DNA from: Nanobdellota archaeon
GTDB taxonomy: Archaea; Nanobdellota; Nanobdellia; Pacearchaeales; GW2011-AR1
NCBI GenBank assembly: GCA_018816335.1
Contig: JAHIVP010000023.1
Span: forward strand, 1-58,423
DNA: 58,423 nt
Direction of reading: 5' to 3'
Shown piece after piece: positions 48,338 through 57,300 of this stretch; the first letter of the stretch is position 1, and each line of letters begins with the position of its first letter. Under the pieces are notes generated by a model. That model made no database searches. It was not told where the DNA came from and saw nothing but the letters and a program-made list of their open reading frames with translations. A program made the position numbers and the translations under genes.

Positions 48338-48405
48338 TAAAATCACCTCGGGGCTTGGTGATTTTATTTGAAGAGATTTGTTAGTTGAAGAAAATTCAAG
48401 ATAGG
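48338..48405 (+). repeat. Variable-stem hairpin repeat, copy 11 (loop TCGGGGCTT)
   Basis: TAAAATCACC/GGTGATTTTA (10 bp, perfect) is followed by AGAGATTTGTTAGTTGAAG and AAATTCAAGATAGGTTG. Confidence 0.75.
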
Positions 48406-48500
48406 TTGTAGTTATGGATAGGATAGATTAAAGGGAAAATTATGTTGATAGGTTTGAGATTATTTATAATAAATTTTATTAATGTTTCCGCCACCCTTGA

Positions 48501-48541
48501 CAATTTTCCCATTATATATAGTAAATTGAATTGGAAAATTG
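48501..48541 (-). repeat. CAATTT hairpin element, copy 3
   Basis: CAATTTTCC/GGAAAATTG (9 bp) has the family flanks CCACCCTTGA and TTTTTATTAATTCCC. The stem sequence differs from copies 1 and 2 but pairs. No gene is seen between 48285 and 48613. Confidence 0.6.
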
Positions 48542-48613
48542 TTTTTATTAATTCCCAAGATATTATTGAGCTGATAGTTTTAGAAAGGTTAGTAAAATAT
48601 AGTAATACTGAAG

Positions 48614-49426
48614 TTAGATTTTTATTTCACCTTGTTGCCAATCTCTTAGAATCTTTCTAGCTGTTCTATCTGTATCAACTTGGTTGCCTTTTTTTAGATA
48701 GTTAAGTTTTCTACCTAATTTTTCTAAGAAAACTTCTGAGTCTCCTTTTTCTTTAATTTTATAATGGTCTTCTAATTTATCTGGGTATTCTATAATTATA
48801 TTATGAATTACCATTTCAGGGTTTTTTGCTTTTGAGTAATCTCGTGCTGCTATTTTTGTGTGTTTGATTAGTGCATCTTTTTTTGTTCCTGAATATTCAG
48901 AGCTTGGGATAACTCCTGGAGAATCAAATAAGTAAATTTTGTCTGTTAGTTTTAGTTTTTGAATTCCTCTTGTGAATCCTGATGATGAAGATGTTCGTGC
49001 TGATTTTTTGCCTCTTAGTAAATTTATAACTGAGGATTTTCCTGTGTTTGGGAATCCTATTACTCCAACTTCTACTCTTTCTTTTCCTAATCTGGTTGCT
49101 TCAATTTTTAATCTGTCTATTAGTTGTGATTTTCCTTGTTTTGTTTTTGTTGAGAATATTATGAAGGGTTTAGGATATTCTTTTATTTTTGAGACTAAGT
49201 CTGCTTTATTTAAGATGAATATTAGAATTTTGTGTAAGCTTTTTATTTCATTTTCAACTTCTTTGTTTCTTGTTTCTCTTATGAATCTAGCATCTAAAAC
49301 TTCGAGAATAATATCTGATGTTGTGATGATTTTACTTAATAATGCTGGGAATTTTGGTCTTTGTTTTTTTATTCCTAGTTTTGCTGTTCTTGTGTGTCTT
49401 GAACCAAAGTTGTATCTAACTCTCAT
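48614..49426 (-). CDS. Circularly permuted GTPase, YlqF/RbgA-like
   Basis: This 270-aa protein has the G-motif order G4-G1-G3: NKADLV (about 74), GFPNTGKSSVINLL (about 125) and DSPGV (about 170). This is the permuted arrangement of ribosome-assembly GTPases. The basic N-terminus (MRVRYNFGSRHTRTAK) and C-terminal RNA-binding helices fit 50S maturation. Confidence 0.9.
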   Translation of the reverse strand: MRVRYNFGSRHTRTAKLGIKKQRPKFPALLSKIITTSDIILEVLDARFIRETRNKEVENEIKSLHKILIFILNKADLVSKIKEYPKPFIIFSTKTKQGKSQLIDRLKIEATRLGKERVEVGVIGFPNTGKSSVINLLRGKKSARTSSSSGFTRGIQKLKLTDKIYLFDSPGVIPSSEYSGTKKDALIKHTKIAARDYSKAKNPEMVIHNIIIEYPDKLEDHYKIKEKGDSEVFLEKLGRKLNYLKKGNQVDTDRTARKILRDWQQGEIKI

Positions 49427-49515
49427 GGGGTTGTTAAGATAGTTAGTTTTATAAATGCTTTTTTACTATGAAATTTAACTAAGTTAGCAGGTTTGACTTG
49501 TTCTTAGGAGAATAA

Positions 49516-49563
49516 ATGTACGCAGGAGAAAGTTTTAATGGGAAACAAGATATATGTTGGTAA
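49516..49563 (+). CDS. Possible 15-codon upstream ORF overlapping the RRM gene
   Basis: AGGAG lies 6 nt before ATG 49516. The frame MYAGESFNGKQDICW overlaps the RRM start (49538) in another frame and ends inside it. The RRM gene's own GGAGA site lies within the uORF, so translation of one would affect the other. Confidence 0.35.
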   Translation: MYAGESFNGKQDICW

Positions 49564-49885
49564 TTTACCTTATAGTGTGACTTTTGATAAGTTGAAAGAA
49601 CTTTTCCAAGAATTTGGAGATATTGAAGAAGCAACTGTAATTACTGACAAGTATTCTGGTAGATCAAAGGGATTTGGCTTTGTTACTTTCAAAGATGATG
49701 CAAGTGTTGAGAAAGCAGTTGCAGATATGAATGGAAAGGAAATCGATGGAAGAGAAATCAAAGTTAATGAAGCTAGACCAAGAGAAGGCGACGACGGCGA
49801 TAGTGCTGTAGCTGGAAAGATTGGTTCTGAAGATGCTGAAGAAGATGCCGATGATGAATCAGATGATATGAAAGCAGCTGCTTAA
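49538..49885 (+). CDS. RRM-type RNA-binding protein
   Basis: The 115-aa protein has one RRM with RNP2 IYVGNL (5-10) and RNP1 KGFGFVTF (44-51). A short acidic tail follows (EDAEEDADDESDDMKAAA). The length and form resemble cyanobacterial cold-induced Rbp proteins. RRM proteins are rare in archaea, so this may be acquired. A GGAGA site precedes the ATG. Confidence 0.93.
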   Translation: MGNKIYVGNLPYSVTFDKLKELFQEFGDIEEATVITDKYSGRSKGFGFVTFKDDASVEKAVADMNGKEIDGREIKVNEARPREGDDGDSAVAGKIGSEDAEEDADDESDDMKAAA

Positions 49886-49981
49886 TTGTAGTTGTTTATT
49901 TTATTTTTATTTTTTTTATGTTTTTATTTTTTATTTTTGGTTTAGTAAGTTTTTTAAACTAATATATGTAAGAATAAATAA

Positions 49982-50090
49982 GCCTCTGTGGTCTAACGGC
50001 TATGACTTGGCCCTGTCGTGTAAAAAGGAAACCAAAAACTCTTATTTACACAGAACGGCCACGACCCGGGTTCAACTCCCGGCAGAGGCG
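49982..50090 (+). tRNA. tRNA-Asp(GUC) with 37-nt intron
   Basis: Acceptor GCCTCTG/CAGAGGC, anticodon stem TGGCC/GGCCA with loop CTGTCG|C (anticodon GTC), T arm CCGGG-TTCAACT-CCCGG and G73 are present. The intron, 50019-50055, folds as GTGTAAA/TTTACAC and contains GGAAACCAAAA, also found in the tRNA-Ile intron. Confidence 0.93.
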
Positions 50091-50124
50091 TTTAATTTAT
50101 AAATTACATTATCTTAAAATATAT

Positions 50125-51081
50125 ATGAGGTGGGCATTGATTGTACTTGGTTTTTTATTAGTTGTTTTAGGGGTAGCTGTGTATATATTTATGATAGTGA
50201 TTTCTGACTTTTATGCTGAGCCTGTTCATGGAGGTTCTGGGAATTATTCGTCAGGGGTGGATTTTTGGGATGATTCAATTGTGTTTTCTGGAAATGTGAG
50301 TTTTCCTTATGGAGATTTTCAATTTCATCCAAATATGAGATTTCCTCGAGGAGTTGTTACATTTAAATTTTATCCTGGATGTAATAATGTTAAAGCTACT
50401 AATATGAGAAATGCTATGAGAAACTTAACTATGTTGGTTCCTGGTTTGAATTTTATGGAAGTTTATGAAAATGAGGAGATTGAGATTTCTTGTGATGATG
50501 AGGAGATTGAAATTGATGAGATTTATTTTGTTGCTGGTGAAGGTGGGCCAATAGATATAATTAATACTAGTTTGTTTACTATAATTAAGAAAGGAAAGAT
50601 TTTGTTGTTGTATGAAAGTTCTTGTAATAATAATGTGGATATGCATGAGTTGTTGCATGTTTTTGGTTTTAAGCATTCTAATAATAAAGATAGTATTATG
50701 TATTCGATAAACTCGTGTGAGCAGGTTATGACAGATGATATTGTTGCGAAGTTGAGTAAGCTATATTCTTATCCTTCTGATCCTGATTTGTATTTTTTTA
50801 ATGTTTCTGCAACTAAAAAAGGAAGGTATCTTGATTTTGATATTGGGATAAAAAATCAGGGATTAGGTGAGGCTAGAATTGTTAAACTTTCTGTTTATTC
50901 AAATGATGAACTTGTTGAAATTTTTCCTTATGGTAATTTGAATTATGGGGCTGGTAGAGTTGTTAGAGTTAATAATTTAAGAATTCCAGGAGATACAACA
51001 AAAGTTAAGTTTATTATTAATGAAGATAATTTATTTGAGGAATTAAGTTTAAGTAATAATATGGTTGTTCTTGATTTCTGA
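50125..51081 (+). CDS. Membrane-anchored metzincin-type metalloprotease
   Basis: This is 318 aa from ATG 50125; the longer frame reads back through tRNA-Asp. The N-terminal anchor is WALIVLGFLLVVLGVAVYIFMIVI. The zinc motif HELLHVFGFKH (H174, E175, H178, H184) is followed by Met192 in SIMYS, the Met-turn of metzincins. The C-terminal about 100 residues (LYFFNVSATKKGRYLDFDIGIKNQGLGEARIVKLSVYSNDEL) match a CARDB-like β-sandwich. It probably acts outside the cell on surface proteins. Confidence 0.85.
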   Translation: MRWALIVLGFLLVVLGVAVYIFMIVISDFYAEPVHGGSGNYSSGVDFWDDSIVFSGNVSFPYGDFQFHPNMRFPRGVVTFKFYPGCNNVKATNMRNAMRNLTMLVPGLNFMEVYENEEIEISCDDEEIEIDEIYFVAGEGGPIDIINTSLFTIIKKGKILLLYESSCNNNVDMHELLHVFGFKHSNNKDSIMYSINSCEQVMTDDIVAKLSKLYSYPSDPDLYFFNVSATKKGRYLDFDIGIKNQGLGEARIVKLSVYSNDELVEIFPYGNLNYGAGRVVRVNNLRIPGDTTKVKFIINEDNLFEELSLSNNMVVLDF

Positions 51082-51083
51082 AA

Positions 51084-51857
51084 ATGGAAAAGAAAATTTT
51101 AGAATTAGTTAAGAAAAATAAAAAGTATAGATATTTAGATGATAGTTTGATTAATGATAAGATTAGGAAGAGAATTAAGAATGAGAAGTTGTTGGGCAAG
51201 AGGGAAGTTGAGAGTATTGTTAAGGAGGTCAGGGGAGAGTTACATAGTTCTTATGGAAGTTTTCAGTTGGGAAAGAAGAAGAGAGAGAAGTTGTTGGAGA
51301 AAAAAGATTTTTTATCTATTATGAAGACAAATGTTTCAACAAAAGAAAGATTGAATTATTATGAAGATGTTTATAAAAAGATTTTTTCTATAACTGGAAA
51401 GCCTGCTAAGATTGTTGATTTAGGTTGTGGTTTAAATGTTTTTTCATTTCAGTTTATGAGATTGAAGAAGTTGGAGTATTATGGTTATGATATTGGAGGA
51501 GATGATGTTGAGTTTATTAATAAGTTTATTAAGATGAATTCTAAAATTAGTGGGAAGGCTTTTTTGTGGAATGCTTTGAGTGATGATGTTGATATGCTTC
51601 CTAAGTGTGATGTTGTTTTTATGTTTAAGTTGTTGGATTCTTTAGGAAAAGATTATAAATTCAATGAGTCTCTTATATTGAAAGTTATGAAGAAGACAAA
51701 ATTTATTGTTGCTTCGTTTCCGACTATTAAGTTGTCAAATAGAAAGATGAAGTTTAAAGAGAGGCGGTGGTTGGAGTATATGTTGGAACGTGTTGGTTTG
51801 AAGTTTGAGAAGTTTGAGATTGAAAATGAGATATTTTATGTTGTGAGTAAAAAATAG
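51084..51857 (+). CDS. SAM-dependent methyltransferase resembling 16S rRNA m7G1405 enzymes (FmrO/Arm family)
   Basis: This 257-aa protein has a helical N-terminal domain (about 1-80), then STKERLNYYEDVYKKIFSITGKPAKIVDLGCGLNVFSFQFM. The latter matches the S-T-x-E-R-L and DLGCGLNP patterns of aminoglycoside-resistance methyltransferases. YYGYDIGGDDVEFINKF is the second SAM-contact region. Known relatives methylate G1405 at the decoding site; the target here is inferred. It begins 2 nt after the metzincin stop. Confidence 0.78.
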   Translation: MEKKILELVKKNKKYRYLDDSLINDKIRKRIKNEKLLGKREVESIVKEVRGELHSSYGSFQLGKKKREKLLEKKDFLSIMKTNVSTKERLNYYEDVYKKIFSITGKPAKIVDLGCGLNVFSFQFMRLKKLEYYGYDIGGDDVEFINKFIKMNSKISGKAFLWNALSDDVDMLPKCDVVFMFKLLDSLGKDYKFNESLILKVMKKTKFIVASFPTIKLSNRKMKFKERRWLEYMLERVGLKFEKFEIENEIFYVVSKK

Positions 51858-51891
51858 AAATTTTATTAAAGCAATTTTTCTTAGTAATTAG

Positions 51892-52125
51892 ATGAATAAG
51901 AAGTATTTTTTATGGATTGCATTAATAGTTGTTGTTGCATTAATAATATTAATTAATTTATCAGTTGATAGTGTAGATGAGGATTCAAAATTATCTGGAC
52001 AAGTTTCTGCTGATTTAGAGTTAGATGATGAAACAAGTTATGGTTTGTTTGAGTATGTTCTTTTTGGAGTTGTTGGGTTGGTTGTTTTAGTTTTTATTGG
52101 GATTTATTTTTATGTCATAAATTGA
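51892..52125 (+). CDS. Small two-span membrane protein
   Basis: This 77-aa protein has helices at about 5-24 and 54-75, separated by an acidic loop (DSVDEDSKLSGQVSADLELDDETSYG). A SGQVSADL-type word recalls the motif next to membrane spans in other surface proteins. Function is unknown. It follows the methyltransferase by 35 nt. Confidence 0.6.
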   Translation: MNKKYFLWIALIVVVALIILINLSVDSVDEDSKLSGQVSADLELDDETSYGLFEYVLFGVVGLVVLVFIGIYFYVIN

Positions 52126-52135
52126 AACCGTATCA

Positions 52136-52240
52136 TTTAGGATGTGGTCTCTTTAAATTTAGTTGTTTCAATTTCTGAGCATCCTAAAAACGAGCGCCTT
52201 TAAACCACACACTAAAGTGTGTGGTGGCGCATCGTTTTTT
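52136..52240 (+). terminator. Compound hairpins ending in a T-run
   Basis: TTTAGGATG (52136) pairs with CATCCTAAA (52180). GCGCC...GGCGC encloses the perfect 9-bp hairpin ACCACACAC-TAAA-GTGTGTGGT (52204-52225), followed by ATCGTTTTTTT. A still wider CTCTTTAAATTTA/TAAATTAAAGAG pairing surrounds it. Terminator-like; it could also be a decayed mobile element. The remaining gap to 52453 is G-rich and holds no gene that I can see. Confidence 0.55.
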
Positions 52241-52453
52241 TGATTATAAATTAAAGAGGTAGTTTTTTTGTTTCTTGACTTAATTTTTTTGGGAAGAGTG
52301 GGGGTTGGTGGGTTAGAGTTTGGAGGAGGGGAGGTTGGGGGTTTTGGTTTTGATGGTGATGTTTTTTATTGTCGTTGGAGGTTATCTTGTTTTCACTAAG
52401 GAGGGGTGTTTTATGGAAAGGTTTTTAAGGTTAGGTTTTATTGTTGGATTAAT

Positions 52454-53389
52454 ATGAGATTTCCATTTGGAAGAAGACGAAGAAGAGAAGATTTAGGAGA
52501 TAGAGATAGTGAGGAATCTAAACCTGGAGATGATTTAGTTGGACAGATGCAGAAATTGATGGAGGGGAGTGATGGGTTTTCTGTTATGGATGTTGGGTCT
52601 GATAAGGGGAGAGTTTTGGAAGGGCATTCTGGGGGTGGGGGGGGTGGAGATGATGGTAGTGAAAGACAGCAGCAAGTTATAAGAGATAATAATATAAGAA
52701 ATCGTAGGAGAATTTTAAAGTGGAGTTTATTATGTGGTCTAGGAGCTGGAGCTGGTTATGTGGGGTGGGGGTTGGCTAGTATGGGTGATCCAAATCCAAG
52801 TCCTTTTGTTCAGCCAGTGATAGATGGATTTAGTAAACTTGTAGAAGTTCTTGAGCCTCCTGCTGGGAGAGACAATGTGGATATAAAACGAGAACAAGAA
52901 AGAGTATATGTAAAACAATGTCCAAATTCCTTATTGGTTAATGAGTGTGATGTTCCTTTGGATATGTTTAATAGATATAAGGTACTTGGATCTCGTAATG
53001 ATTTAATTTTAATGGAATCTAGAAAAGGAGATCATGTAGAAGATAGATATTTTGTTATGGAATTAACTGATGGAAAAAAGGTTTATTATGTTTTTAATAA
53101 AAGATATCTTGAAAAATCTGGCCATTTTTCTCCTCCTAGAGGTATGGAAGTTGGATCTGATGGATATAATAGAGATAAAAAAGGATACACCCAATCTAAT
53201 TCATTATACCAAGGACTATCTATTCCAGGAGTAATGGTTGCGACAAGACATGATTTAAAACCTTCGAGAAAAAGAGTAAACTTGGATAGTTATGATAAAT
53301 TAATTTACTTGGATGAATCTGGGTTAAGAATGGATAATTTTATCCATTTTCCAACAGATGATTTTGTAGTTTATGAGGGTGGAGAATAA
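52454..53389 (+). CDS. Single-span membrane protein with duplicated N-terminal cassette (A)
   Basis: This is 311 aa from ATG 52454. The cytoplasmic head (GRRRRREDLGDRDSEESKPGDDLVGQMQKLMEGSDGFSVMDVGSD) is nearly identical to the next gene's. A Gly run, one membrane segment (LLCGLGAGAGYVGWGLASM) and a unique outside domain of about 190 residues follow. No family is recognised. The Arg-rich head may bind nucleic acid or lipid heads. It ends one base before the paralogue. Confidence 0.68.
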   Translation: MRFPFGRRRRREDLGDRDSEESKPGDDLVGQMQKLMEGSDGFSVMDVGSDKGRVLEGHSGGGGGGDDGSERQQQVIRDNNIRNRRRILKWSLLCGLGAGAGYVGWGLASMGDPNPSPFVQPVIDGFSKLVEVLEPPAGRDNVDIKREQERVYVKQCPNSLLVNECDVPLDMFNRYKVLGSRNDLILMESRKGDHVEDRYFVMELTDGKKVYYVFNKRYLEKSGHFSPPRGMEVGSDGYNRDKKGYTQSNSLYQGLSIPGVMVATRHDLKPSRKRVNLDSYDKLIYLDESGLRMDNFIHFPTDDFVVYEGGE

Positions 53390-53390
53390 A

Positions 53391-54275
53391 ATGTTTGGAA
53401 GAAGACGAAGAAGAGAAGATTTAGGAGAGAGAGATAGTGATGAATCTAAACCAGGAAAGGATTTAGTTGGACAGATGCAGAAATTGATGGAGGGGAGTGA
53501 TGGGTTTTCTGTTATGGATGTTGGGTCTGATAAGGGGAGAGTTTTGGAAGGGCATCCTGGGGGTGGGGGGGGTGATGTTGAAGTTCCTCAAAAAATTGCC
53601 AGAGTTCCTAGATTTTGGACTCCTAAAAGAATACTTTCTTATACTTTGTTTGCAGCTGCTGTTAGTTTGCCTGTTTCTTATTTAACTTGTCAGCCTGTTA
53701 GAAATTTTGTTAGTGATAATCTTCCAAATGTTAATAAGAGTCTAGAGGATTTATATTTAAAAATTGAAAAAGGGTTGCCACGTCCTCTTTGGATGACTGA
53801 GCGTGAAAAGATGGAAGCTGAAGTTAGTAGAAGAATTCCAGATTCAATTGTTGTTAGGGGGTTTGAGCCTCCAAGAGATATGGTTGAAGCTCAAGTTTTG
53901 TCTCATCGGTTTGTATACTTTCCAGATGTACCTTATGAGAAATATCATGTTGATTTTAAATTAGATGGTAAAAATTATTGTTTAATTGTTGGTGAGACAA
54001 ATGGACGTGAAGAGGAAATTCTACCTTCTCCAGATCATTCAAGATTGAGACAAAGAGAGTTAAAAATTAATAACCAATTTCTACGTTCACTTAAGGAGAG
54101 AAAAAGATTTTTAGTTCCTAAAGAATGGACTGGTTTTGATCCAAAATTTGATTATAAATTTCCTAATCATCAAAACAAAATTGATTTAATAACCTCAAAC
54201 TCAAGAGATGGTTCAGTAATCAATGTTACTGTTGAAATTGGGAGACCTATTGTTAGGTTTTATGATGGAGAGTAA
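53391..54275 (+). CDS. Single-span membrane protein with duplicated N-terminal cassette (B)
   Basis: This is 294 aa from ATG 53391 with GGTGGAG upstream. The first about 65 residues match protein A, including a stretch of about 95 identical nucleotides. Then a different membrane segment (ILSYTLFAAAVSLPVSYLT) and a different outside domain follow, ending VRFYDGE (A ends VVYEGGE). This suggests ancient paralogy with recent gene conversion of the 5' part. Confidence 0.68.
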   Translation: MFGRRRRREDLGERDSDESKPGKDLVGQMQKLMEGSDGFSVMDVGSDKGRVLEGHPGGGGGDVEVPQKIARVPRFWTPKRILSYTLFAAAVSLPVSYLTCQPVRNFVSDNLPNVNKSLEDLYLKIEKGLPRPLWMTEREKMEAEVSRRIPDSIVVRGFEPPRDMVEAQVLSHRFVYFPDVPYEKYHVDFKLDGKNYCLIVGETNGREEEILPSPDHSRLRQRELKINNQFLRSLKERKRFLVPKEWTGFDPKFDYKFPNHQNKIDLITSNSRDGSVINVTVEIGRPIVRFYDGE

Positions 54276-54324
54276 ATTAGATTTGTTGAGTAAGATTTAT
54301 AACTGATTCTTTATTAAATTAAAC

Positions 54325-57300
54325 ATGAAACTACATAAAAAGAGGATAGCTGTAGCTTTGATGTTATTGGTTGTATCTGTTATATTGTTAAGTTTGGCTG
54401 TTTCTGAGTTTAGTTCTGATAGTGTTGTTTTAAATGATTGGTTAATGTTTGGACGAACATTGAATGGAACAAGTTATACTTCTGCGACTGCTCCGATTAA
54501 TATTTCAAATGGAAATGTTGTGACTTATACAACTTTAGGTGATGTAAATTGGAATCCTTTGATTTATGGTGATTTTTTATATGTTTCTGATAATATTGCT
54601 AATGGGAGTGTTTATCAATTGAATTCTTCAAATGTTTCTCATTATTTAGATAATTATACTGTGGGTAATGAACAAGAAATAAGTGTTCAAGGAGCTGTTG
54701 CAAATAATTCTTTATATTTTAGTTCTTCAAGTACTGAAAAGGGGGTATATCTTTATCAAGTAAACTCTTCAAATGTTAGTCAAATATTTTATAATAGAAG
54801 TATTGGTGGGGCTGTTGATGCAACTTCAGGATATATTATTGTTTGGAATGATAAAACATATCTTTCTGTTTCAGATATAACAGGAGGTTATTCAACTATA
54901 TATCAGTATAATGCTACAAACATAACACATCAATATGATAGTATGAATTTAGGGGGTGATGGAGCTGCTGTTCCTATTGGTTTTTCAAATCCAATTATAT
55001 CAAATGGATTTTTATATATTGGAAATGGATCTTATGTTAGTCAGTTAAACGCTACTAATGTATCTCATTATTTTGATGTTTATTTAACTGGAGGGAATGT
55101 TCTTGAATTATCTTATTCAGATTCAATGATTTATGCTGCAGCTGCTAATGGTATTTTATATCAATTAAATGCTACAAATGTTTCTCACTACTTTGATAAT
55201 TATACAACTGGAGCTAGGATTGATTCTAAGCCATCAATTAGAGGAGATGTTGTGTTTTTTGGAAGTGATGATAATGCTGTTTATCAGTTGAATGCTTCTA
55301 ATGTTTCACATTATTTTGATAATTATACAACTGGGGGAGATGTTGATAGTAGTCCTGCTGTTACTGATAATTATGTTTTTGTTGGTAGTGATGATAATTC
55401 TATGTATCAACTTAACTCTACAAATATTTCTTTTTTAATTGGAAGTTATGCGACTGGTGGGGATGTTGATAGTTCTGCTACTGTTTCAAATGGTTATGTG
55501 TTTTTTGGAAGTGATGATGATAAGGTTTATCAGATTAGTGGTGGTTCTACTAGAGTTCCGCTAAGTTCTGATTCTCAAAATGAAGGAGACTGGTTGATGT
55601 TTGGGAGAACTTTAAATGGAACAAGTTATACAAATGCTAGTGGTCCTGTTAATATTTCAAATGGGGTTGTTGTGAATTTCTCTGCTGGGGGAGATGTAGA
55701 TTCTTCTTTAGCTGTTTCAAGTGGTTTTGTATATGTTGGTAGTGATGATTATCAGTTTTACCAGTTGAATGCTTCTAATGTTTCTCAATTAATTCTGAAT
55801 TTTTCTACTGAGGGGACTGTTGATTCTTCTCCTGCTGTTGCAAATGAATATGTTTATATGTGGGCTACAGAACTGTCTAATTATTATATCTATCAATTAA
55901 ACTCAACTAATGTTAGTCATAAAATTACTAATGTTAGCCGTATTGGATCTTTTAGCCTTGCAGATATTTTAGTTTGGGAGAATTCTTTATATTCTTCTGA
56001 ATATGAAGACACCCCAATTCATAGAATAAGACAATTAAATGCTTCAAATATTAGTCAGGTGATTGCTTCAATTAATTTTGATGACTTTGGAGCAAGTGGA
56101 AGTGTAAGTATATCTTCTCCTTCAATTTGGAATAATTTCATTTATGTTATTAACACAACTATTCTTTTACAATTAAATGCTTCAAATATTAGTCAAGAAA
56201 ACATAGCATCATTTGATTTTGGTTCAGGGAATCAAGTATTTTCTTCATCTGTAGTATCAAATGGTTATATCTATATTGGAAATACTGATAATAAATTGTA
56301 TCAACTTAATGCTTCAAATATTAGTCAATTGATTTCAACTTATACAACAGGAGGGAATGTAGATAGTAGTGCTGCGATTAAAGGAGATGTTTTATATATT
56401 GGGTCAGATGACAATGCAATTTATCAATTGAATGCTTCTAATGTTTCTCACTACTTTGATAATTATACAACTGGTGGAGATGTAGATTCAAGTCCTGCTG
56501 TGACTGATAATTATGTTTTTGTTGGTAGTGATGACAATAATATGTATCAATTAAATGTAACAAATATTTCTTTTTTGATTGGGAGTTATACAACTGGTGG
56601 AGATGTAGATTCAAGTCCTGTTGTTGTTGGGGGTTATGTTTATTTTGGGAGTGATGATGATCAGGTTTATCAAATTGGGGGTGGGACTGCAGAGGGAGAT
56701 ACAACTTCTCCGATGGCAAATCATTCATTACCTGGAAATTTTACTAATGTTAGTTCAAGGACTGTTGAGTTTTTTATTAATTCTTCTGATGATATTAATT
56801 TGAAGAATATTACATTGTTTATCTGGAATTCTTCAGGAAGTTTGATACATAGAAATTCAACTAATATAACTGGTACTTGGAATATAACTAATTGGAATTA
56901 TACATTTGCTTATGATGATTTATATAACTGGACTGGGTTGGTTTATGATAATTCTGATAATTATAATATTACTGATGAGAGGGATGGTTTAGGTGTTTGG
57001 AATTGGACAATTAATGTTACTTTTGTTGACACAACTCCACCTGTAATCAACTTATCAACACCTGCTAATCCTACTTCGACAACTACGACTTCAACTAATT
57101 TTATATTTAATGTGACTGATGATTCTAATGTTGTTAATTGTAGTTTGTTGATTGATCATGCTATTGTTGCTTATAATGCGTCTGCTATAACTAAGTCTGA
57201 GTTAAATACTATCACTAGAACAATGGCTGTTGGAAGTTATACTTGGAATATTAATTGTACTGATGCTTCTAATAATATTGGGAATTCAACTAATTATTCT

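Noticed and set aside
48442-48660. 72-codon frame
   Set aside because: It overlaps the 3' end of the permuted GTPase on the other strand and the AAATTG hairpin; no protein-like pattern.
50002-50124. 41-codon N-terminal extension of the metzincin
   Set aside because: It reads through tRNA-Asp; ATG 50125 starts a proper membrane anchor.
56438-56728. 96-codon frame antisense to the surface protein
   Set aside because: It mirrors the repeated blades (His/Gln-rich product from AT-rich repeats).
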